Assembly (NCBI RefSeq): GCF_020523925.1
Contig: NZ_JAJAPW010000002.1
Coordinates: 558,001 to 622,000, forward strand
Direction: 5' to 3'
From: Neotamlana laminarinivorans
Lineage (GTDB): Bacteria > Bacteroidota > Bacteroidia > Flavobacteriales > Flavobacteriaceae
Length of the DNA: 64,000 bases
The notes under the pieces are model-generated. The model did no database searches and was not told where the DNA came from. It saw nothing but the letters and a program-made list of their open reading frames with translations. The number at the start of each line of letters is the position of its first letter. The first letter of the stretch is position 1. The position numbers and the translations under genes were made by a program. Shown here one piece after another: positions 8,464-18,600 of this stretch.

Positions 8464-8483
8464 AATACGTAAATTTCCGTATT
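8464..8483. promoter_or_regulatory. Palindrome AATACG-N8-CGTATT, copy 2
   Basis: AATACG at 8464-8469, spacer TAAATTTC, CGTATT at 8478-8483. It ends 63 bases before the sensor kinase start. The TAC-N10-GTA core has the geometry of a 7-2-7 NarL/LuxR-type site, and the cognate regulator gene at 10560-11213 is of that family. Confidence 0.6.
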
Positions 8484-8546
8484 TTTCAGATTATCAGATG
8501 TTTTTAATCTAATATTCTGTAATTTGGTGATGAAATTTAAAACCTT

Positions 8547-10550
8547 ATGAAACACATAGTTTTATTTTCTTTCATCTTATTAGCTAAAACCATATGTGCT
8601 CAATCTTTAAGTGAGAATACCAATATTGATAATGTGCAACGACTAATTTTTATTGGAGATAGCTTAAAAAAAACGAATAAAACAGAAGCGCTTAACAACT
8701 TTAAAAAAGGATTAGCCATTGCTTTAGATAATAAATTAAATAAAGAGGCTAGTATTTTATATAAAAAAATAGGTGTGCTACATCATGTTAAAAGAGAATA
8801 TGAAATTGCTGAAAGTTATTATAAAAAAGGTGTTCTTGTAGATAGTGTTTCTTCGGTTACGGCAGATTTGTTATACAACATATCCCTTTTAAAAAGTGCA
8901 TCCAATCAACAAGATAGTGCGTTATATTACATAGAAAATAGTATCGAGCATTACGAGCATTTTAAAACACAAGAACGCGCATTAAAAGCTTATTTAAGAG
9001 CAGGAATACTTTATAAGGACAATCAATTATTTGATAAAGCATTAAGTTATTCTATAAAAGCATACAATGGTTTTTTAGAAATTGAAAATGAAGAAAAACT
9101 AGCAGATGTATGCACCAATCTTGGTAATATTGAAAATCAATTAAAAAATTATCATCAAGCACTTCAATACCATCAAGAAGCTTTAAAACTTCATGTTAAA
9201 ACCAGAAATAATAGTGGCAAAGGAAGAAGTTACACAAATATTGGTAATGTTTATAGTAACATTAAAGTTCCAGATTCTACAATAGTAAATTATAAAAGGG
9301 CGCTGACTTATTTTAATCAACACTCTTCAAATTATGCGGTACTTTTAAATAATTTGGGACGATCTCACTTCGAATTAAAAGATTATAAAGGTGCTCAAAC
9401 TTATTTTGAACAAGCTATAGGTTTAAATAAAAAGCTAAATAATTCTTCAGCTTTAATGTATAATTACAATGGTATTATTGATTTGTTCATAAAAACAAAT
9501 AAGCTAGAAAAAGCAAATATGTATCTAAAAAAAAGTCAAAAATTATTATCTGAAATTATTGATAATAACGTGCTATTGAATTTTTATAAAAACGAATCAG
9601 AATACCATAAAAAAACAAATAATTATGAGAAGGCTTTAAAGGCTAATCAAAAATATATCGAACTTTATGAGATTGTTTTTAACGCAGAAAATGCCAAAAT
9701 ATCACAAAGTTTACAAGCAAAATTTAATTACGAACGTAAAGAAAATGAAATATTAAAATTAAAATTAGTTAATGCTGAAAATCAAAATTTGCTTGAGGAA
9801 AAAAACAAAAACATTAGAGATAAAAATTTAACGCTTTTAATACTCGCAATTTTATTGGCTTTATTAGCGGTTGTTTATTATCTGCTATTACAAAGGCAAA
9901 AAACTAAAGATCAAGATGTTAAAATAGAAAAGTTAGAGGCCATTTATAATGGGCAAGAAAGTATAAAAAAACGTATAGCCAGAGATTTGCATGATATTAT
10001 AACTACAAATTTCGATGGCCTTCGCTTAAGAGTTTTAGCATTAAAACGAGCCGATAATGTTAGTGAAAAGGTAGATAGTATATCAACCGATTTAAAAAAA
10101 ATGAATCAACAAATTCGCACGGTTTCTCACCGGCTTTATCCTTTAGAAATGTACATGGGTAAACAAAAATTTACCGATGTTATTAAATCTAGACTAAGTG
10201 AATTTCAGTTGTATGGAAAAGTATTTGTAGAGCTTCAAAAACCATTGCCAGAACTGTTAAATCATTTGAGTTTATCTGTTCAAAATAATTTTTACGGAAT
10301 TATATTGGAAGTTCTAAACAATGTTGATAAACACGCTTTTGCAAAAAAACTTACTATAAACAATTATATAAAAACCCATAATTTACATTTTACATTTCAA
10401 GATAATGGTATAGGTATTACCCAAAACCATAAAGAAGGTATTGGACTCATGAATATAAAACAGCGTGTTGAAATTTTAGAAGGGTTTTGTGAAATAATAA
10501 AAATTGAAACCGGAACCCAAGTTCATATTTATTTTCCATTAAAAAATTAA
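8547..10550 (+). CDS. TPR-containing sensor histidine kinase (NarX/DesK-like)
   Basis: 667 residues. A signal peptide ending near Cys-Ala-Gln (residues 17-19) is followed by a run of TPR repeats (~30-400), one membrane helix (~428-448) and a cytoplasmic kinase. The kinase has a HisKA_3-type dimerisation helix with IARDLHD (phospho-acceptor His482). An HATPase_c domain follows, with VLNNVDKHAF, DNGIGI and GIGLMNIKQR. The TPR region would lie in the periplasm and act as the sensor. It forms an operon with the LuxR-type regulator nine bases downstream. HisKA_3 kinases normally pair with exactly that regulator class. The ligand is unknown; the divergent lipoproteins are candidates. Confidence 0.9.
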   Translation: MKHIVLFSFILLAKTICAQSLSENTNIDNVQRLIFIGDSLKKTNKTEALNNFKKGLAIALDNKLNKEASILYKKIGVLHHVKREYEIAESYYKKGVLVDSVSSVTADLLYNISLLKSASNQQDSALYYIENSIEHYEHFKTQERALKAYLRAGILYKDNQLFDKALSYSIKAYNGFLEIENEEKLADVCTNLGNIENQLKNYHQALQYHQEALKLHVKTRNNSGKGRSYTNIGNVYSNIKVPDSTIVNYKRALTYFNQHSSNYAVLLNNLGRSHFELKDYKGAQTYFEQAIGLNKKLNNSSALMYNYNGIIDLFIKTNKLEKANMYLKKSQKLLSEIIDNNVLLNFYKNESEYHKKTNNYEKALKANQKYIELYEIVFNAENAKISQSLQAKFNYERKENEILKLKLVNAENQNLLEEKNKNIRDKNLTLLILAILLALLAVVYYLLLQRQKTKDQDVKIEKLEAIYNGQESIKKRIARDLHDIITTNFDGLRLRVLALKRADNVSEKVDSISTDLKKMNQQIRTVSHRLYPLEMYMGKQKFTDVIKSRLSEFQLYGKVFVELQKPLPELLNHLSLSVQNNFYGIILEVLNNVDKHAFAKKLTINNYIKTHNLHFTFQDNGIGITQNHKEGIGLMNIKQRVEILEGFCEIIKIETGTQVHIYFPLKN

Positions 10551-10559
10551 CCTAATAGT

Positions 10560-11213
10560 ATGACTTTAAAGATTACAAAAGCCGATATTTTAATTGTAGA
10601 TGATTCTGTTATTTTCTCACAGGGACTTGTTTCGCTTTTAGAGCAATATCCAGATTATGTTAATAACGTAAAAGTGGCTCATGATTTTGAAACAGCTTTA
10701 AAAACATTGGCTTTAGCTACTATAAATGTTTTAATTTTAGATTTGAATTTTGAATCTGAAGATTACAATGGTTTTATAATTGCTAAAAAGGTAAAAAACT
10801 TATATCCAGAAATTAAAATTATAATTCTTACTCAAGAAGCTAAAATTGATAATTACGAAGTGCTTTTTAATCAAATAGATGTTGATGGTTATTTAGATAA
10901 GCAATTAGGAATAGAAGAAACCTTAGGGGCATTAACAGCTGTAATAAATAACAAAAAATATATAGATAAAAATATAAAAGCGATGTTAGAAATAGGTAGA
11001 TGGCTTAATATCTCACGTCGCGAAAAAGATGTTATTAACTTATTAGCAATAGGTTTAACGCAAAAAGAAATTGCAAACAAGTTAAATATTAGTAACCGTA
11101 CTGTAGAAACTCACATAAAAAACTTATCTAATAAAATGGAGGCCAAAAACACAACACATTTGGTTTCTATTTACACACGCTATAAAAATGGAAACCGTGA
11201 AAATTTACATTAA
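10560..11213 (+). CDS. NarL/LuxR-family response regulator
   Basis: 217 residues. The receiver domain (1-125) has the acidic pair Asp14-Asp15, the phospho-acceptor Asp61 (LILDLNF) and the Lys of GYLDKQ. The C-terminal HTH_LuxR domain (~148-205) contains SRREKDVINLLAIGL, QKEIANKLNIS and NRTVETHIKNL, which are diagnostic. It should be phosphorylated by the TPR kinase just upstream and bind DNA as a dimer. The palindromes AATACG-N8-CGTATT are good candidates for its sites on geometry alone, which would imply autoregulation; this is an inference. A bidirectional terminator closes the operon. Confidence 0.92.
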   Translation: MTLKITKADILIVDDSVIFSQGLVSLLEQYPDYVNNVKVAHDFETALKTLALATINVLILDLNFESEDYNGFIIAKKVKNLYPEIKIIILTQEAKIDNYEVLFNQIDVDGYLDKQLGIEETLGALTAVINNKKYIDKNIKAMLEIGRWLNISRREKDVINLLAIGLTQKEIANKLNISNRTVETHIKNLSNKMEAKNTTHLVSIYTRYKNGNRENLH

Positions 11214-11257
11214 AAAACGGTTTAAAATATTACTAGGAATTATTTTAAACCGTTTTA
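11213..11257. terminator. Bidirectional intrinsic terminator
   Basis: AAAACGGTTTAAAATA pairs with TATTTTAAACCGTTTT across a loop of about 10 bases, between the regulator gene and the convergent small lipoprotein gene. Confidence 0.75.
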
Positions 11258-11265
11258 AAAATTAA

Positions 11266-11409
11266 CTAATCGTTTGGTTCTGGAATTGGGTCTGCATCTT
11301 GCGTGTCAACTTCAATAATATCTTCATTATCTAGTTCTTGCACTGTGCATGAAGTAAGTAAAATGGAACAGCAAAAAACTAATGCTATAAGGTTTAATAC
11401 AAATTTCAT
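11266..11409 (-). CDS. Small lipoprotein, 47 residues
   Basis: Read directly from the minus strand: ATG at 11409, TAG at 11266-11268. The product starts MKFVLNLIALVFCCSILLTS followed by Cys21, a clean hydrophobic signal with an LTSC lipobox. A short acidic tail of 26 residues follows, rich in Asp and Glu and ending PIPEPND. I know no family for it. Its length, intact lipobox and position with its own terminator between two two-component systems argue that it is real. It could be a small accessory to either kinase, but nothing in the sequence proves that. Confidence 0.65.
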   Translation of the reverse strand: MKFVLNLIALVFCCSILLTSCTVQELDNEDIIEVDTQDADPIPEPND

Positions 11410-11523
11410 AATGTTGAGGGTTTTATGATTAATATGTATTAAACTTATTGGTAAAAAAGTAGCTAAACTAGGGTGAATTATTATTCGTCTTTGTATATTT
11501 ATTATTTGTAAACCATTGTTTTT

Positions 11524-13344
11524 ATGAGGGATATGTTAAAATTTTGGTTGGTTATATGTATCGCGTTTTTCGCAAATACTATTAATGCACAAACTAGTAG
11601 TAAAACAGACTCGCTTTTAACACTTTTAAAAAATCACCCTCAAAAAGACTCTATAAGGGTAAAATATTTAATAAATACAGCTTTTAGTTTACTTTACACT
11701 GCTCCAGATAGCACGTTACTCTTATCTCAACAAGCTCTTGAGATATCCAAACAACAAAATTTAAAACAAGGTTTATACCTTTCCTATTCGCATATAGGAA
11801 TGGCTTATTATCAGAATAACTCCTATAAAAAAGCTATATCAAACTATTTTAAAGCTTTAAATATTGCAGAAGATTTAAATAATACATTATTTCAATCAAG
11901 AGTGCACTCTAACTTAGCAAATATATATGCAGACTTCGGTGAGTTTAATAAGGCTTTAAATAGTTACAAAAAATCTTTTGAAATTGCTAAAACAAATAGT
12001 GATACAATTTACCAGATTATCGCTTTAGCAAACATAGGTGTGCTTCAATCAGAACGAGATTCATTAATAGACTTAGGAATACTCAATTTAAAACAAGCGT
12101 TAAACCTAGCTGAAAAAATAAAGCATGAACAATACATTACTTTTTTTAATCTTAATTTAGGTTTAAGCTTCAAAAAAAAGAAAGAGTATATTAAGGCTAT
12201 AAATTATTATAAAGAGGTTTTAAATTTTAATGGAGAGACTAAAAAAACATATGATAATTTGTTAGCATATAATAATTTAAGCACTGCTAGTTTTGAGATT
12301 AAAGATTATAAAGCTACCGAGTTTTATGCTAATAAAGCTTTAGATATAGCCAAAGAATTTAATGATTTAGAATGGCAGTCTAGTGCTTGGGCAACTCTTT
12401 CTGAAGTATATAGTGCTAAAAATAAGTATAAATTGGCTTTTCAGGCTTATCAAAACTATTCCGAACTAAAAGATAGTCTTGATTTAATAAATACCAAAGC
12501 CGAAATTTTAAAACTTCAAGACGATTATAAACATGATAAAGAAAAGTTACTTTTAACAGCTAAACATGACAAAGAAAACCTTCTAAACCTTCAAGAAATA
12601 AACAACCAAAAAGCTATAAACCGTATTATCGTTATATCTGCGATTACCATTTTAGTTTTATTGTTTTTAGGCTTTTATGTATACAAACGAAAACAAGAAT
12701 CTCAATTTAATTTAAAAGTTGCAGAAACAGAATTAAAAGCACTTCGAGCGCAAATGAATCCGCATTTTATTTTTAATGCTTTAAATTCTGTAAGCAAGTA
12801 TATAACTTCAAACAATTCCAATTTAGCAAATAATTTTCTTATAAAGTTTTCCAATTTAATGAGACAAACACTCGAAAACTCCGAGAAAAAAGATATTACT
12901 GTTAAAGAAGATTTGCAACTATTAAAAAACTATTTAGAAATAGAATGTAAACGCTTTGTCAATGGTTTTAAATATAAAATAGAAGTAGATGAAGAATTAA
13001 ATTCTGAAAATGTTCTGGTGCCGCCAATGTTGCTACAACCTTTTGTAGAAAATAGCATTTGGCATGGTATTTCTAAAATGAATGGTTCTGGTTGTGTTAC
13101 AATTGAAGCAAAAGTGCAGAACGATATGCTTTGTTATACCGTTGATGATAATGGTGTTGGAAGAAAAAACCCTAATGGTAAAAGACATAATTCGAAATCA
13201 ATGGGAATAAGTATTACTCAAAATAGAATAGATATACTTAATAAGCAAAAAAAGGCTAATGGTAATTTAAAAATTATAGACAAAGATAAAGGCACCAGAG
13301 TTGAAATAACCTTACCATTTCAAACACTATTTTCAAATGGTTAA
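11524..13344 (+). CDS. TPR-containing LytS-type sensor histidine kinase
   Basis: 606 residues. A signal peptide (cleavage near NAQ) is followed by TPR repeats (~60-330), a coiled-coil stretch (~330-360), a membrane helix (~368-387) and a His_kinase (LytS/YehU) domain. In that domain RAQMNPHFIFNALNS holds the phospho-acceptor His414. The ATPase part has LLQPFVENSIWHG and DNGVGR, with a final GTRVEITLP. Another ATG is at 11533. The 3' end overlaps the LytTR regulator gene by eight bases, so the two are co-translated. The layout parallels the kinase at 8547-10550, but the catalytic half belongs to a different kinase family. Confidence 0.92.
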   Translation: MRDMLKFWLVICIAFFANTINAQTSSKTDSLLTLLKNHPQKDSIRVKYLINTAFSLLYTAPDSTLLLSQQALEISKQQNLKQGLYLSYSHIGMAYYQNNSYKKAISNYFKALNIAEDLNNTLFQSRVHSNLANIYADFGEFNKALNSYKKSFEIAKTNSDTIYQIIALANIGVLQSERDSLIDLGILNLKQALNLAEKIKHEQYITFFNLNLGLSFKKKKEYIKAINYYKEVLNFNGETKKTYDNLLAYNNLSTASFEIKDYKATEFYANKALDIAKEFNDLEWQSSAWATLSEVYSAKNKYKLAFQAYQNYSELKDSLDLINTKAEILKLQDDYKHDKEKLLLTAKHDKENLLNLQEINNQKAINRIIVISAITILVLLFLGFYVYKRKQESQFNLKVAETELKALRAQMNPHFIFNALNSVSKYITSNNSNLANNFLIKFSNLMRQTLENSEKKDITVKEDLQLLKNYLEIECKRFVNGFKYKIEVDEELNSENVLVPPMLLQPFVENSIWHGISKMNGSGCVTIEAKVQNDMLCYTVDDNGVGRKNPNGKRHNSKSMGISITQNRIDILNKQKKANGNLKIIDKDKGTRVEITLPFQTLFSNG

Positions 13345-14086
13345 TACAATAATTATAGATGATGAACAACACTGTATTGATGCTGTTTTATATTTAATAA
13401 AAACGGTTTCCAATAATATTAATGTAATTGGAACATTTACAAATGTAGAAGAAGCTATACTGGAAACTCCAAAATTAAATCCAGATTTGGTGTTTCTAGA
13501 TGTTGAAATTGGTAATAAAACAGGCTTTGATTATTTAACGGGAATTAATCATATTAATTTTCAAGTTGTTTTTACAACAGCTCACGATAAATATGCTATT
13601 GCCGCAATAAAGTTTAGTGCTTTAGATTATTTGTTAAAACCAATTGATGAAGATGAGTTTAAAACGGTTTTATTAAAGTTTGAGCAAAGTAATAAATCAT
13701 CAATTTTAGCACAAAAAATGGATGCATTGCTTTATAACTTAAATGCTAATAGCAGCGAAAAGCGTATTACAGTAAATACAAAAAACGATTTTCATGTACT
13801 CTCAATTTCCGATATTTTATATTGTAAAGCTTCAATTAATTATACAGAAATATATACTAAACAAAACACAAAAATAATAAGTAGTAAAACCTTAAAATAT
13901 TATAACGATTTATTAATTGATTGTGATTTTTATAGAGTCGATCAATCCTATTTGGTTAATATAAGGTTTGTAAAAAGGTATACAAAAGGTAAACCTGCGT
14001 ATGTAATACTCAATAATGGTTTTAAAATAAAGGTGTCTTTAAGTAATAAAGAAGGCTTTTTAGCAAAACTTAATAGTATGTACTAA
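13337..14086 (+). CDS. LytTR-family response regulator
   Basis: 249 residues. The receiver domain (1-125) carries Asp8-Asp9, phospho-acceptor Asp55 (LVFLDVEIG), a Thr in FTTAHDKYA and Lys in DYLLKPI. The C-terminal LytTR DNA-binding domain (~150-249) includes the ILYCKASINYTEIYT and FYRVDQSYLVNI segments typical of AgrA/LytR types. It overlaps the LytS-type kinase gene by eight bases and should be its partner. LytTR proteins usually bind paired direct repeats rather than palindromes, so it is a less likely binder of the AATACG palindrome than the LuxR-type regulator. Confidence 0.92.
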   Translation: MVNTIIIDDEQHCIDAVLYLIKTVSNNINVIGTFTNVEEAILETPKLNPDLVFLDVEIGNKTGFDYLTGINHINFQVVFTTAHDKYAIAAIKFSALDYLLKPIDEDEFKTVLLKFEQSNKSSILAQKMDALLYNLNANSSEKRITVNTKNDFHVLSISDILYCKASINYTEIYTKQNTKIISSKTLKYYNDLLIDCDFYRVDQSYLVNIRFVKRYTKGKPAYVILNNGFKIKVSLSNKEGFLAKLNSMY

Positions 14087-14087
14087 A

Positions 14088-14122
14088 AAAGGTTGTTTAA
14101 ATTAATTTAAACAACCTTTATA
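14088..14122. terminator. Bidirectional intrinsic terminator
   Basis: AAAGGTTGTTTAAATT is followed directly by its complement AATTTAAACAACCTTT. It serves the LytTR operon and the convergent gltBD operon. Confidence 0.85.
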
Positions 14123-14143
14123 TTTTAAAAATAAGTATATTTT

Positions 14144-15610
14144 TTATCTAAGTGCAACTAAATCGCCACTAGCATCTTTAGTTGGTAAATCAGATTTACC
14201 CATAAGATAAATATCAACTTGTCTTGCAGCTTCCCTACCTTCAGAAATAGCCCAAACAATTAACGATTGTCCTCGACGCATATCGCCTGCGGTAAAAATG
14301 TTCGGTACATTAGTTTGGTACTTGCCATAATCTGCTTTATAATTAGATCTTGCATCGGTTTTTATTCCTAATTTTTCGGCAAGTGTAGCTTCTGGTCCTG
14401 TAAAACCTAAGGCTAACAAAGCTAAGTCGCAAGGCCAAGTTTTTTCGGTGCCTTCAATTTCTATTAATTGTGGGCGTTGTCCAGGTACCATTTTCCACTC
14501 AACGTTTACTGTTTTTAAAGCCGTAAGTTTACCGTTTTCGTCAGTAACAAATTCCTTAGTATTAATCAGCCAATTACGCTCAACACCTTCTTGATGTGAA
14601 GACGATGTTTTAAGTTGTAAAGGCCAAAAGGGCCAAGGTGTAGTTGGCGAACGGTGTCCTGGTGGTTTTGGCATAATTTCAAAATTCACCACAGATTTTG
14701 CACCTTGACGGTTCGAGGTTCCAATACAATCCGATCCCGTGTCTCCACCACCTATTACAATTACATTTTTATCTGTAGCTAAAACTTGGTTTTCAACTTC
14801 TTTACCAAAAACAACTTTGGTTTGCTGTGTTAAAAAGTCCATGGCTTGTACAACACCATCCGCATCAATACCTGGTGTTGGTAAACTACGACGTTTTGTT
14901 GCTCCACCACATAATACTACAGCATCAAAAGCTTTTAACTCTTCAGTATCGTAATTTACACCAACGTGTACATTTGTTTTAAACGTAATACCTTCTGCTT
15001 CAAGAATAGCAACACGGCGGTCTATAATACCTTTTTCCATTTTAAAGTTAGGAATACCATAGCGAAGTAAACCTCCAACTTCATCATCACGTTCAAAAAC
15101 TGTAACTGTGTGTCCTGCTCGGTTTAATTGTTGAGCGGTAGCTAAACCTGCAGGTCCAGAACCAACAACAGCAACTGTTTTTCCAGTCCTTGTTTTTGGT
15201 GGTTGAGGTTTTATCCAGCCTTCTTGAAATGCACGTTCTACAATGTTTTTTTCAATGTTTTCAATTGAAATCGGATCTTCAATAATACCCAACACACAAG
15301 CTTTTTCGCATGGGGCAGGGCATAAGCGTCCTGTAAATTCAGGGAAATTGTTTGTAGAGTGTAATATCCAAGAGGCTTTTTGCCATTCGCCTTGGTGTAC
15401 CATATGGTTAAAATCTGGTATTAAATTACCTAGTGGGCAACCACTATGGCAAAATGGAATACCACAATCCATACAACGTGATCCTTGTTTGGTTATTTCT
15501 TCCTCGTTTAAAGGTACTGTAAATTCTTTATAGTGCTTAACGCGTTCTTCAACGGGTTTGTAAGCTTCATCTTGTCTTTCAAATTCTTTAAATCCTGTTA
15601 CTTTTCCCAT
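14144..15610 (-). CDS. gltD: Glutamate synthase (NADPH) small subunit
   Basis: 488 residues. N-terminal cysteines (Cys46, Cys49, Cys54, Cys58 in CMDCGIPFCHSGC) and a later CPAPCEKAC bind two [4Fe-4S] clusters. The first Rossmann motif VVGSGPAGLA binds FAD and a second GGGDTGSDC-type motif binds NADPH. It passes electrons from NADPH to the large subunit, which makes glutamate from glutamine and 2-oxoglutarate. It lies four bases after gltB and is the second gene of that operon. Confidence 0.96.
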   Translation of the reverse strand: MGKVTGFKEFERQDEAYKPVEERVKHYKEFTVPLNEEEITKQGSRCMDCGIPFCHSGCPLGNLIPDFNHMVHQGEWQKASWILHSTNNFPEFTGRLCPAPCEKACVLGIIEDPISIENIEKNIVERAFQEGWIKPQPPKTRTGKTVAVVGSGPAGLATAQQLNRAGHTVTVFERDDEVGGLLRYGIPNFKMEKGIIDRRVAILEAEGITFKTNVHVGVNYDTEELKAFDAVVLCGGATKRRSLPTPGIDADGVVQAMDFLTQQTKVVFGKEVENQVLATDKNVIVIGGGDTGSDCIGTSNRQGAKSVVNFEIMPKPPGHRSPTTPWPFWPLQLKTSSSHQEGVERNWLINTKEFVTDENGKLTALKTVNVEWKMVPGQRPQLIEIEGTEKTWPCDLALLALGFTGPEATLAEKLGIKTDARSNYKADYGKYQTNVPNIFTAGDMRRGQSLIVWAISEGREAARQVDIYLMGKSDLPTKDASGDLVALR

Positions 15611-15614
15611 GTTA

Positions 15615-18600
15615 TTAAGCTATTTCTAATTCTTCAAACATTTCTTCTTCGGTCTCTAAGCGTTTTAAGGCCTTTTTGTATTCGGTAGGCATTATTTTCA
15701 CGAAATTGGTTAGGGTCGAACTCCAATTTTCGAGTATTTCTTTACCGCGGTTACTATCTGTATAAAGTACGTGTTTTTCTATAAGTGATTTTAATTCTCT
15801 GGCATCTTCTCCTAAAACCTCTTCAAATTCTATAGTTTCTGTATTGCATAAACCATTTACAAATTTATTGTCTGGGTCGTAAACAAATGCCATACCACCA
15901 CTCATACCTGCAGCAAAGTTTCGTCCTGTTTTTCCAAGAACAATAACTTTTCCACCTGTCATGTACTCACAGCAGTGGTCTCCCACACCTTCAACTACAG
16001 CTGTTGCACCAGAATTTCTTACAGCAAAACGTTCTCCAGCAATACCATTTATGTAGGCTTGCCCGTGTACTGCACCAAATAAGCAAACGTTTCCAACTAT
16101 AATATTTTCAGCAGCTATAAAATCGGCTTCTGTTGGTTTTTTAATAATAAGTTTTGCGCCAGATAATCCTTTACCAAGGTAATCGTTAGTGTCGCCTTCT
16201 AAAGTAAAAGTTAATCCGTGTGCTCCAAAGGCTCCAAAACTTTGCCCCGCAGATCCTTTAAAGTTAATGTTTAAAGTGTCTTCTGGCAGACCTAAATGAC
16301 CGTATATTTTTGATATTTCGTTACTTACAATAGCTCCAACCGTACGGTTTGTGTTGCGAATTGGGTATTGTAATGTCATTTTTTCTTTTCGATATAAAGC
16401 TCTGTGAGAATCTTTAAGAATTGTAAAATCTAAAACATTTTCTAACTCGTGATCTTGTTTCTCAGTATTTTTAATAGTCATGTGCTTGTAAGCAGCAGGT
16501 CTGTATAAAATACTTGATAAATCTAATCCTTTAGCTTTATAATGTTTAATGGCTCTATTTGCATTAATTTTATGGGTTTGACCAACCATTTCGTCAACGG
16601 TTCTAAACCCTAATTGCGCCATAATACCACGTAATTCTTCAGCAATGTAATAAAAGAAGTTAATAACGTGTTCTGGTGTTCCTTTAAAGTTTTTACGTAA
16701 CTCTTTGTCTTGAGTTGCAATACCAACCGGACAAGTGTTTAAGTGGCACTTACGCATCATTATGCAACCAGAAGCAACTAACGGTGCGGTTGCAAATCCA
16801 AATTCTTCAGCACCTAAAAGTGCAGCAATAGCAACATCGCGCCCTGTTTTTAACTGTCCGTCGCACTCTACAACAATTCGGCTACGTAAATCGTTAAGTA
16901 CCAAAGTTTGTTGTGCTTCAGATAAACCAAGTTCCCAAGGTAAACCAGCATGTTTTAATGATGTTAAAGGGGATGCTCCTGTACCACCATCATAACCAGA
17001 AATAAGTACAACATCTGCTTTTGCTTTTGATACACCAGCTGCAATGGTACCAACACCAACTTCAGAAACTAGTTTAACATTAATTCTAGCATCGCGGTTA
17101 GCATTTTTAAGATCGTAAATTAATTGTGCTAAATCTTCAATAGAGTAAATATCGTGATGTGGCGGTGGTGAAATTAAACCAACAAAAGGTGTAGAGTTAC
17201 GTGCAGAAGCAATCCATGGTAAAACTTTTTCACCTGGAAGTTGCCCACCTTCACCTGGTTTAGCACCTTGTGCCATTTTTATTTGAATTTCTCTGGCATT
17301 GGTTAAATAGTGTGATGTTACCCCAAAACGACCTGAAGCAACTTGTTTAATGGCTGAGTTACGACTATCTCCATTCATATCTGGATGAAAACGTTTTCTG
17401 TCTTCTCCACCTTCTCCAGAATTAGATTTACCTCCAATACGGTTCATGGCGATAGCTAAATTTTCATGAGCTTCACGAGAAATAGAACCATACGACATCG
17501 CACCTGTTTTAAAACGCTTTACAATATCGGTCCAAGGCTCTACTTCTTCAATCGGAATAGGATCTAAATTATCAAATTCAAATAAACCACGAATGGTCAT
17601 TAAATTTTCAGCTTGTTCGTTTATAGCTTTTGAGTAAACGTCGTAACTAGCTTGGTCGCTAAGCCTAACGGCTTGTTGTAGTTTAGATACGGTTGTTGGG
17701 TTAAATAAGTGGCGCTCTCCATTTCGCCTCCATCTGTAATCGCCACCAATATTTAAACTTAGTCGTTTGTCTATTTTATTATCTGGATACGCTAATTTAT
17801 AGCGTTCGTTAATTTCTTTTTCAATTTCATATAAGCCAATACCTTCAATTCTTGATGCGGTATAAGGGAAATATTTTTCTACAAAGGCAGAGTTAAAACC
17901 AACAATTTCAAATATTTGAGAACCTCTGTATGAATGTAGTGTAGAGATTCCTATTTTGTTCATTATTTTAAGAAGCCCTTTACCAATAGCCTTATTAAAG
18001 TTTTCTACGGCTTTATCTTCATCCATGCCTTTAATAAACCCTTCTTTAACCTGCATACGAATAATTTCGTTTACCATGTAAGGGTTAATTGCACTGGCGC
18101 CATAACCAAATAAAGTTGCAAAATGATGTGGTTCGCGTGGTTCGGCAGATTCGATAATAATATCGAAATACGAACGCTTGCGTAAACGGTTCATTTGATG
18201 GTTTACATAGCTACACGCTAAAAGTGCAGGAATTGGAGCGTAATCTTGGTTTACACCTCTATCTGAAAGAATGATGATATTTGTACCACGATTTAAAGCT
18301 TTTTCAACCTGAACGATAATATCATCTAAAGCATCTTCAAGCCCGTTTAAACCTTGTGCTTTTGGATAAAGCATGTGGATGGTTTCAGCTTTAAAGCTTT
18401 CAATGTCAATAGTTCTAATTTTTTCTAAGTCGGCATTAGAAATTACAGGATTTTGTATGCGTAGTTTTCTACATTGGCGTTCTGTAATGCTAAAAATATT
18501 ACGGTCTTTACCAAGGTTTAAACTAATATCGGTTACAATTTCTTCGCGAATACCATCTAAAGGAGGGTTGGTTACTTGTGCGAATAATTGTTTAAAGTAG

